Positions 1 through 5,433 of a DNA stretch of 8,833 nt are shown here, piece by piece. Each line of letters opens with the position of its first letter. Within the stretch, counting starts at the first letter, position 1. Source of the DNA: Kiritimatiellia bacterium (GTDB taxonomy: Bacteria > Verrucomicrobiota > Kiritimatiellia > SLAD01); NCBI GenBank assembly GCA_007128275.1, contig SKXR01000131.1, positions 1-8,833 of the forward strand, in the 5' to 3' direction. Below the pieces are notes generated by a model, which was not told the origin of the DNA, searched no databases, and saw nothing but the letters and a program-made list of their open reading frames with translations. Position numbers and translations under genes: made by a program.

Positions 1-2
1 GC

Positions 3-881
3 GCGTTGACGTTGGATCTCGCGTTGGGGATCGGCGGGGTGCCGCGGGGCCGCGTGGTAGAGATTTTCGGGCCGGAATCTTCCGGGAAAACGACGCTGGT
101 CTCGCACATCATTGCCAATGCCCAGAAAAACGGCGGATTGGCCGCTTTCATTGATACGGAACACGCGTTGGATCCCGGGTACGCGCGGAAGATCGGCGTT
201 AATGTGGACGACTTGCTCGTTTCGCAGCCTGACTCGGGCGAGGAAGCGTTGAACATCTGCGAACAACTGGTTAAGAGCAATTCGCTGGACGTCGTGGTGG
301 TCGATTCCGTGGCGGCATTGGCGCCGCGCGCTGAATTGGATGGCAACATGGGCGATGCACACGTCGGCCTGCAAGCGCGTCTGATGTCGCAGGCGTTGCG
401 TAAACTGACGGCGGCCATCAACCATTCCAAGACGACATGTATTTTCACCAACCAGATTCGTGAAAAGATAGGCGTGATGTTCGGCAATCCGGAAACCACG
501 CCGGGCGGCCGCGCGCTGAAGTTCTACGCCTCGGTGCGGCTGGATATCCGGCGTATTGCGAACCTGAAAGATTCCACCGGGCGCGTGTACGGAAGCCGTA
601 CCAAGGTCAAGGTGGTGAAGAACAAAGTCGCGCCACCTTTCACGGAAGCCGAATTCGATATTTTGTATGCGGAAGGCATTTCCTGGACCGGTTCCATTCT
701 GGACGCGGCGATTGCCTACAACCTGGTCGAGAAACGGGGATCCTGGCTTTCGTACGAGGGGGAGCAGATCGGTCAGGGCCGAGACGCCGCCGCCAAGGCC
801 TTGAAAGAGGACGAAGCCATGCAGAAGAAACTCGTCGAAAAAATCATGGAAGCACATGCGGGCGTGTTGAGTGGTAGGTAG
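3..881 (+). CDS. recA: Recombinase RecA (5' end outside the window)
   Basis: RecA forms ATP-dependent filaments on single-stranded DNA, catalyses strand exchange and stimulates LexA-type self-cleavage. The frame is open from base 3. It enters at the segment just before the ATP site, so roughly 45 N-terminal residues are missing; this is inferred from the usual family length of about 350. The Walker A loop GPESSGKTT lies near bases 78-104. Next come the Walker B-like strand VVVVDSVAAL, loop L1 with MSQALRKL, and the FTNQIREKIGVMFGNPETTPGG stretch leading into loop L2 with GGRALKFYASVRLDIRR. The C-terminal domain ends in MEAHAGVLSGR followed by TAG and lacks the strongly acidic tail of the E. 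coli protein. The TTG at base 6 is only an internal codon, not the start. No intrinsic terminator is visible downstream. Identity is certain from motif order. Confidence 0.98.
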   Translation, partial: ALTLDLALGIGGVPRGRVVEIFGPESSGKTTLVSHIIANAQKNGGLAAFIDTEHALDPGYARKIGVNVDDLLVSQPDSGEEALNICEQLVKSNSLDVVVVDSVAALAPRAELDGNMGDAHVGLQARLMSQALRKLTAAINHSKTTCIFTNQIREKIGVMFGNPETTPGGRALKFYASVRLDIRRIANLKDSTGRVYGSRTKVKVVKNKVAPPFTEAEFDILYAEGISWTGSILDAAIAYNLVEKRGSWLSYEGEQIGQGRDAAAKALKEDEAMQKKLVEKIMEAHAGVLSGR

Positions 882-929
882 TCTTCAAGTATGCGCGAAA
901 GACCATGGTTCCCCATTGCCGTGACCGAT

Positions 930-958
930 GTGACAGCGTAGGATAGGCGGTGTATTCT
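930..958 (+). promoter_or_regulatory. Candidate sigma70-type promoter for the DUF433/DUF5615 pair
   Basis: GTGACA at 930-935 and TATTCT at 953-958 are separated by 17 bp and lie just upstream of the DUF433 gene. The predicted start of transcription near 965 would leave a leader of only about 14 bases with the AAAGGA ribosome site at its 5' end, which is tight. Both boxes deviate from consensus, so this is a candidate only. A separate promoter would fit a gene pair that is independent of recA. Confidence 0.3.
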
Positions 959-978
959 GTGGTAAAAGGAAAACATAA

Positions 979-1194
979 ATGAATCGCATCACTGTCAACC
1001 CAGCTCAATGTGGCGGTCATCCCTGTGTAAGGGGTATGCGTATCCGCGTCAAAGACGTATTGGACATGCTCGCTGGAGGCGCCACGCAGGAGGAGATTCT
1101 TCGTGATTATCCCGATCTGGAAGTAGGGGATATACGGGCCTGCATTGCATATGCCGCTCGCTATATTGATCATCCGGTAGTGCTGGCAGGTTGA
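979..1194 (+). CDS. DUF433 family protein, probable antitoxin
   Basis: This 71-residue protein matches the DUF433 pattern. It has an N-terminal ITVNPAQCGGHPCVRGMRIRV block (about residues 4-24), then a helical part DVLDMLAGGATQEEILRDYP (26-45) and DLEVGDIRACIAYAARY (46-62). DUF433 proteins are small winged-helix-like proteins, often the first gene of a two-gene module with a PIN-like partner, and are regarded as likely antitoxins and autoregulators. The ATG start is supported by AAAGGA at 965-970, eight bases upstream. The stop is followed after three bases by the GTG start of the DUF5615 gene, so the two are almost certainly co-transcribed and translationally coupled. The antitoxin role is inferred from the family and the pairing; the family assignment itself is strong. 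Confidence 0.88.
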   Translation: MNRITVNPAQCGGHPCVRGMRIRVKDVLDMLAGGATQEEILRDYPDLEVGDIRACIAYAARYIDHPVVLAG

Positions 1195-1197
1195 TCG

Positions 1198-1557
1198 GTG
1201 AAATTCCTTATAGATGCCCAATTGCCTCCAGCAATGGAGCGGTGGTTGGTTGAGCGGGGTTTCGAGGCCAAGGCCATACGTTCAATAGGGCTGCGTGATG
1301 CAACGGATCGTGAGCTATGGTCGCTGGCTAGGAATGAAGATTGGGTAATCGTCACGAAGGACGAGGACTTCGCCGAAATGGCTTTGGTGCACAAGGATGG
1401 ACCTCAAGTCCTCTGGCTAAGAATAGGGAACTCTGTTAATCGCGTCCTGTTCGATTGGCTTGAGCCGCTCCTGCCGCAGGTTATGGCCGAGCTGAATGCG
1501 GGGAGCCGCCTCATCGAAGTCGGACCTATGTCAACACGTTCGGAGGAGGGGGAATAG
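1198..1557 (+). CDS. DUF5615 PIN-like protein, probable toxin
   Basis: This 119-residue protein starts at GTG, three bases after the DUF433 stop. It has the DUF5615 (PIN-like, Mut7-C related) layout: MKFLIDAQLPP with Asp6 on the first strand, GLRDATDREL (31-40) with Asp34 and Asp37, DWVIVTKDEDF (48-58) with Asp55 and Asp57, and VLWLRIGN (71-78). Acidic residues in these places form the metal site of PIN-fold ribonucleases, so a toxic RNase role is plausible but inferred. The gene uses ATA four times, CTA twice, and AGG and AGA once each. These codons look rarer in the adjacent alaS and hint at acquisition by transfer. No homology or toxicity test was possible here. Confidence 0.87.
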   Translation: MKFLIDAQLPPAMERWLVERGFEAKAIRSIGLRDATDRELWSLARNEDWVIVTKDEDFAEMALVHKDGPQVLWLRIGNSVNRVLFDWLEPLLPQVMAELNAGSRLIEVGPMSTRSEEGE

Positions 1558-1604
1558 GCGCATGGCCCACCCTTGAATCTCTGCTTATGGAACAAACATC
1601 ACAG

Positions 1605-1630
1605 CCATAAACCATCAACCATAAACCATT
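1605..1630. repeat. Heptameric tandem repeat upstream of alaS
   Basis: Three 7-bp units (CCATAAA, CCATCAA, CCATAAA) plus a partial CCATT run in tandem and end four bases before the alaS ATG at 1635. The array fills the position where a ribosome binding site would be expected. The period matches the heptamer arrays at 5895-5954 and 7601-7628, although the units differ. Confidence 0.8.
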
Positions 1631-1634
1631 CCTC

Positions 1635-4259
1635 ATGACATCATCCGAACTACGCCAATCGTTTCTGGACTTCTTTAAATCCAAGGAGCACGTCATTGTG
1701 CCCAGCTCGCCGGTGGTGTTGCCGACGGATCCGACGTTGCTTTTTACGAACGCGGGGATGAATCAGTTCAAGGATATCTTTCTCGGCGCGCGCGAAAGCA
1801 AGGAGCGACGGGTCGCGAACACACAGAAGTGTATCCGGGTCAGCGGCAAGCATAACGACTTGGAAGAAGTCGGGATCGATACCTATCACCACACCTTTTT
1901 CGAGATGCTCGGGAATTGGTCCTTCGGCGATTACTACAAGCGGGAAGCGATCGCATGGGCGTGGGAGTTGATGACGGAGGTCTGGAACCTTCCCAAAGAT
2001 CGTCTATGGGCCACGGTGTACAAGGACGATGCCGAGGCGGAAGCGTTGTGGAAAGAGGTTACGGATATTAATCCGAAACATATCCTGCGTTTTGACGAGA
2101 AGGATAACTTCTGGGAAATGGGCGAAACCGGGCCGTGCGGTCCGTGTTCGGAAATCCATATCGACCTCACCGCCGACGGATGCACGCCGGACATGGTCAA
2201 CGCCGGTTCACCGGAAGTGATCGAGCTGTGGAACCTGGTCTTCATCCAATACAATCGCAAGAACGACGGGTCGCTCGAAGAATTGCCGTCCAAACATGTG
2301 GATACGGGTATGGGCTTCGAGCGGGTGGCCGCCGTGTTGCAAGGAAAGAAGTCGAACTACGATTCCGATGTCTTCACTCCGCTGTTGAAGAAGCTCGAAG
2401 CGATGTCCGGATGCGCGTATGAAGGCGAGGCGGCGGTGGCGATGCGGGTGATCGCCGACCATATCCGCGCACTGTCCATTGCGATTGCCGACGGCGTGTT
2501 GCCGTCCAACGACGGGCGGGGGTACGTGTTGCGGCGTTTGCTGCGCCGCGCCGTGCGGTACGGGCGGAAGCTCGATTTCCGCAAGCCTTTCATGGGGGAG
2601 TTGTTCCCCGTGCTTGAAGAAATCATGGGCGATGTGTTCCCCGAATTGCGCCGGAATCGGGATCGCGTATTGCGCGCGCTTAAAGCGGAAGAGGAAAGTT
2701 TCGCCGCGACGCTGGATCGCGGAATGGCATTGTTTGACGAAGTGGTCGAGGAACTGAAGAAGGAGAAGCAAACGATTTTCCCCGGCGACAGCGCGTTCAA
2801 ACTCTACGACACATTTGGGTTTCCCCTGGACCTGACGACGTTGATGGCTGCGGAACAGAACCTTTCGGTGGACCACGAACGGTTCGAATCTTTGATGGAG
2901 GAACAACGGGATCGCGCGCGCCGGGATCGCAAGGATGCCGTGCTGTCGGGCGATATGGAATTGATCCGGAAACTGCACGCCGATGGTGTTCGGTCGACGT
3001 TTGATGGGTATGGCGCTCTCGAAAAGGAGACGGAAATCGTCGCGATCCTGGCGGGCGGCGAATGCCGGGACGTGCTGTCGGAAGGTGAGACCGGCGAATT
3101 GATTTTGGCGGAGACCCCGTTCTATCCGGAAGCCGGCGGCCAGGTGGGTGATCACGGAATCATTCGCGGCCCGGAAGGCGAGTTTGAAGTATGGGACACA
3201 CAGCGCCCGATGGACGGCGTCGTTCTGCATATCGGCAAAGTGGTTCAGGGACGGCTGACGATGGACGGGAAAGTCGGCGCCGTGGTGGATGCGGAGCGTC
3301 GCGCGCATATCCAGCATCATCATACGGCCACCCACCTGCTCAATGCCGCCTTGCGCGAGTTTGTCAGCGCCACGGCGCGGCAGGCGGGCTCGCTGGTTGC
3401 GCCCGACCGGTTGCGCTTCGACTTCACGCATTACGAGGCGGTGCCGGCGGATAAGTTGGAGGCGATCGAGCATCGGGTGAATCAATGGATCATGAACGAC
3501 ACCCCGGTAAAGACCTATTCCATGGCGTACAAAGATGTGCCCGATTCCGGAATCATCGCCGTGTTCGACGAGAAATACGGCGACGAGGTGCGCGTGGTGG
3601 ATATCGGCGGTTTCAGTCGGGAATTGTGCGGCGGCACCCATGTCCGCGAGACCGGGCAACTGGGTTTCTTCCGGATTGTCGGTGAAAGCTCCGTGGCTTC
3701 CGGGATCCGTCGGATCGAGGCCGTTTGCGGTTGGCCCGCGTATGAGTGGACCCAACGCGAGCACAGTTTGGTGCGCAGTTTGGCTCAGCGTTTCAGCGCC
3801 GCGCCCGAAGAGTTGATCAAACGCGTCGAAGCGTTGATTGAACAAAACAAGAAATTGGAGAAAGCGCTGAAACAGCAGGCGGCCTCCGCGAGCAAAGATG
3901 TGGCGGCGTCGCTGTTGGAGAAGCAGGAGACCGTCGGCGACATTCCGCTGATCGCCGAAGTGGTGGAAGGGCAGGGGATCGATGGTCTGCGCGGTATTCT
4001 CGATCAGGTGCGACCGGCGGTGAAGTCTGGGGTCATTGTGCTGGGCGGCGCGTCGGACGGGAAAGCAGCGTTTGTGGCCTCGGTCAGCGACGATCTGGTA
4101 AAGCGCGGTGTGCATGCCGGCAAGCTCATCGGGCAGGTGGCGAAGATTGCCGGTGGCGGCGGAGGCGGTCAACCCAACAAAGCGCAGGCCGGGGGCAAAG
4201 ACCCCTCCAAAGTGGCGGAAGCCATCGCCGCTGTACGCGGACTGTTGGAGCAAAGATAG
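1635..4259 (+). CDS. alaS: Alanine--tRNA ligase (AlaRS)
   Basis: Class II cytosolic synthetase that charges tRNA-Ala with alanine and hydrolyses mischarged Ser- or Gly-tRNA-Ala. It has 874 residues, close to the 876 of E. coli. The N-terminal MTSSELRQSFLDFFKSKEH is typical and fixes the ATG start. The catalytic core has motif 1 (LFTNAGMNQFKDIFLG), motif 2 (RVANTQKCIRVSGKHNDLEEVG, then HHTFFEMLGNWSFGDYYK) and motif 3 (DTGMGFERVAAVLQG, about 222-236). The editing domain keeps all four metal ligands: His563 and His567 in HTATH, and Cys665 and His669 in CGGTH. A lysine-rich coiled region follows, then the C-Ala domain with GGGGGGQPNKAQAGG near the end. No Shine-Dalgarno is visible; a heptameric repeat occupies the leader. 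The TAG stop shares its last base with repeat copy 1. Nothing suggests loss of function. Confidence 0.98.
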   Translation: MTSSELRQSFLDFFKSKEHVIVPSSPVVLPTDPTLLFTNAGMNQFKDIFLGARESKERRVANTQKCIRVSGKHNDLEEVGIDTYHHTFFEMLGNWSFGDYYKREAIAWAWELMTEVWNLPKDRLWATVYKDDAEAEALWKEVTDINPKHILRFDEKDNFWEMGETGPCGPCSEIHIDLTADGCTPDMVNAGSPEVIELWNLVFIQYNRKNDGSLEELPSKHVDTGMGFERVAAVLQGKKSNYDSDVFTPLLKKLEAMSGCAYEGEAAVAMRVIADHIRALSIAIADGVLPSNDGRGYVLRRLLRRAVRYGRKLDFRKPFMGELFPVLEEIMGDVFPELRRNRDRVLRALKAEEESFAATLDRGMALFDEVVEELKKEKQTIFPGDSAFKLYDTFGFPLDLTTLMAAEQNLSVDHERFESLMEEQRDRARRDRKDAVLSGDMELIRKLHADGVRSTFDGYGALEKETEIVAILAGGECRDVLSEGETGELILAETPFYPEAGGQVGDHGIIRGPEGEFEVWDTQRPMDGVVLHIGKVVQGRLTMDGKVGAVVDAERRAHIQHHHTATHLLNAALREFVSATARQAGSLVAPDRLRFDFTHYEAVPADKLEAIEHRVNQWIMNDTPVKTYSMAYKDVPDSGIIAVFDEKYGDEVRVVDIGGFSRELCGGTHVRETGQLGFFRIVGESSVASGIRRIEAVCGWPAYEWTQREHSLVRSLAQRFSAAPEELIKRVEALIEQNKKLEKALKQQAASASKDVAASLLEKQETVGDIPLIAEVVEGQGIDGLRGILDQVRPAVKSGVIVLGGASDGKAAFVASVSDDLVKRGVHAGKLIGQVAKIAGGGGGGQPNKAQAGGKDPSKVAEAIAAVRGLLEQR

Positions 4260-4360
4260 AACCGCGAAAGGACGCGAATGAACGCTAATTCAAGAAGAAG
4301 GGAATGTGGTTTCATCTCCTTATTCGCGTGTATTCGCGTCCATTCGCGGTTCTCTTCCGG
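4259..4360. repeat. 102-bp palindromic repeat, copy 1
   Basis: This copy starts at the last base of the alaS stop codon. The left arm (4259-4279) and right arm (4332-4352) are inverted complements over 21 bp with one mismatch, so transcripts can form a long stem around a loop of about 52 bases. Each arm consists of roughly 10-bp units built on GCGAAT or its complement ATTCGC. By hand alignment it differs from copy 2 (4750-4851) at 6 of 102 positions: five in the loop and one in the left arm. There is no T-tract after the stem, so it is not a typical intrinsic terminator. It lies in direct orientation to copy 2, on the other side of the GxxExxY gene. Confidence 0.92.
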
Positions 4361-4368
4361 AAGGGGAG

Positions 4369-4779
4369 ATGAGTGTTGATCTTCCATTGAAGGATGAGGT
4401 GTATGAGGTGGTGAACTGTGCCTTTGAAGTCTTGAATGAATTAGGGCACGGCTTGTTGGAAAAGCCTTATGAGAATGCATTGGTCGTTGAATTCGGCCTG
4501 CGAAATATCAGTGTAAAGCAACAAGCACGATATGATGTTATGTACAAAGGTGTTCGGGTGGGCGACTACATCCCTGACTTGATCGTCAACGATCAGATTG
4601 TCGTGGATGCAAAGGTGGTGGACCACATCACGGATCACGATTTGGGACAAATGCTGAACTACCTGCGCATTACCGGACTTGAGGTCGGTGTGATTATGAA
4701 TTTCAAGCGAGCCAAACTGGAATGGAAGCGCGTAGTACTTCAAGAGAGGGAACCGCGAATGGACGCGAATGAACGCTAA
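4369..4779 (+). CDS. GxxExxY protein, PD-(D/E)XK nuclease-like
   Basis: This 136-residue protein belongs to the GxxExxY family (TIGR04256-type). The signature is Gly28-L-L-Glu31-K-P-Tyr34. A PD-(D/E)XK-like core follows: Asp70 in YIPDLIV, then Asp80-Ala-Lys82 in VVDAKVV, where most relatives I recall have Glu-x-Lys. The conserved tail region is GQMLNYLRITGLEVGVIMNF (93-112). The family has no established function; a nuclease fold is inferred from the motif. I chose the ATG at 4369, with AAGGGGA just upstream, rather than the in-frame ATG at 4306, because the extra 21 residues would be read from repeat copy 1. About the last ten residues (REPRMDANER) and the TAA stop are encoded within repeat copy 2, so the present C-terminus depends on the repeat. 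The gene looks less GC-rich than alaS, suggesting a mobile or transferred origin. Confidence 0.9.
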   Translation: MSVDLPLKDEVYEVVNCAFEVLNELGHGLLEKPYENALVVEFGLRNISVKQQARYDVMYKGVRVGDYIPDLIVNDQIVVDAKVVDHITDHDLGQMLNYLRITGLEVGVIMNFKRAKLEWKRVVLQEREPRMDANER

Positions 4780-4851
4780 TTCAAGAAGAAGGGAATGTAT
4801 TTCCCTTTCCTTATTCGCGTGTATTCGCGTCCATTCGCGGTTCTCTTCCGG
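4750..4851. repeat. 102-bp palindromic repeat, copy 2
   Basis: Direct repeat of 4259-4360 with the same length. Its arms, 4750-4770 and 4823-4843, are a perfect 21-bp inverted repeat. The left arm is translated as the end of the GxxExxY protein and holds its stop codon at 4777-4779. The right end lies eight bases before the ATG of the pseudopilin-like gene, the same spacing copy 1 has to the GxxExxY start. Both copies read on the minus strand give a look-alike peptide (ENREWTRIHANKE), which I regard as spurious. Confidence 0.92.
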
Positions 4852-4859
4852 GTGTTGAA

Positions 4860-5423
4860 ATGAGTGAGACAAGGAAACAGCCCTTATCGAAAGCCGAGAA
4901 GCTGATGGGCGGCGGCGTGCTCCTCATCGTTCTTTCCATTGTCATCCCCATCTGGGTGGGTGTGGAGATCAATCGGCGTCAGGCCATGACGCGCGCCGAT
5001 CTGGAGATGATTGTCTCGGCCAGTGAACGGTTTTTCGTCGAGTACGGTTATTGGCCCTCTCCGCATATGGGGACTCCGAACGATATGCGGTACGGTCGCG
5101 AGACGGGGAATGACTTGGTGATGAACGCCTTGCGTGCGGTGGACGGTCCCGGCAACGAGGGCCATCGCGTGAATCCGAATCGTATCGAATATGTGCGGCT
5201 GCCCGGACACGGGCGCGGCCGTTCGGGGCTGAATGATGCGGGCGAGTTTCTGGATCCATGGGGGTCGCCCTATCAGATCGTGCTCGATACCGATATGAAT
5301 AACACCTGCACGATGGCGCATACCATCTATCCGAACCAGGTTGGTGTGGGCGTTGTGGCGTGGTCGTTTGGGCCGGACCGGCGCTCCGATACGCCGCAGG
5401 ACATACTCTCTTGGGATAACTGA
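4860..5423 (+). CDS. Membrane-anchored pseudopilin-like (T2SS GspG-like) protein
   Basis: This 187-residue protein has a short basic N-terminus and one hydrophobic segment (about residues 17-36), then an amphipathic helix RADLEMIVSASERFFVEYGYWPS (45-67) as in type II secretion pseudopilins. The C-terminal part has LDPWGSPYQI (131-140) and VAWSFGPDRRSDTPQDI (166-182), which match the GspG C-terminal pattern of DPWG plus a late SFGPDG-like segment. The canonical prepilin peptidase site (G/FTLIE) is absent; the segment reads LMGGGVLLIVLSIVIP. It may therefore be an uncleaved, membrane-anchored relative rather than a processed pseudopilin. Cys145 is the only cysteine. The start follows repeat copy 2 by eight bases, with only a weak ribosome site. 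It converges on larC with a 10-bp gap. The specific substrate or partner is unknown. Confidence 0.72.
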   Translation: MSETRKQPLSKAEKLMGGGVLLIVLSIVIPIWVGVEINRRQAMTRADLEMIVSASERFFVEYGYWPSPHMGTPNDMRYGRETGNDLVMNALRAVDGPGNEGHRVNPNRIEYVRLPGHGRGRSGLNDAGEFLDPWGSPYQIVLDTDMNNTCTMAHTIYPNQVGVGVVAWSFGPDRRSDTPQDILSWDN

Positions 5424-5433
5424 TACTCTTAAG

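Noticed and set aside
2208..4253. A 681-codon open frame on the minus strand opposite alaS
   Set aside because: It is fully antisense to a clearly real alaS, has no recognisable domain and is explained by codon bias of the sense gene.
4259..4360. Hairpin copy 1 as the alaS terminator
   Set aside because: The stem is long with a loop of about 52 bases and no T-tract follows, unlike an intrinsic terminator; it could still affect RNA ends.
4441..4872. Minus-strand frames through both 102-bp repeats (peptide ENREWTRIHANKE)
   Set aside because: Both copies yield the same peptide because the DNA repeat is translated; no start site or domain supports a gene.
5424..5433. Bidirectional terminator between the pseudopilin-like gene and larC
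   Set aside because: The gap is only 10 bp and no stem with a T-tract is visible around it.
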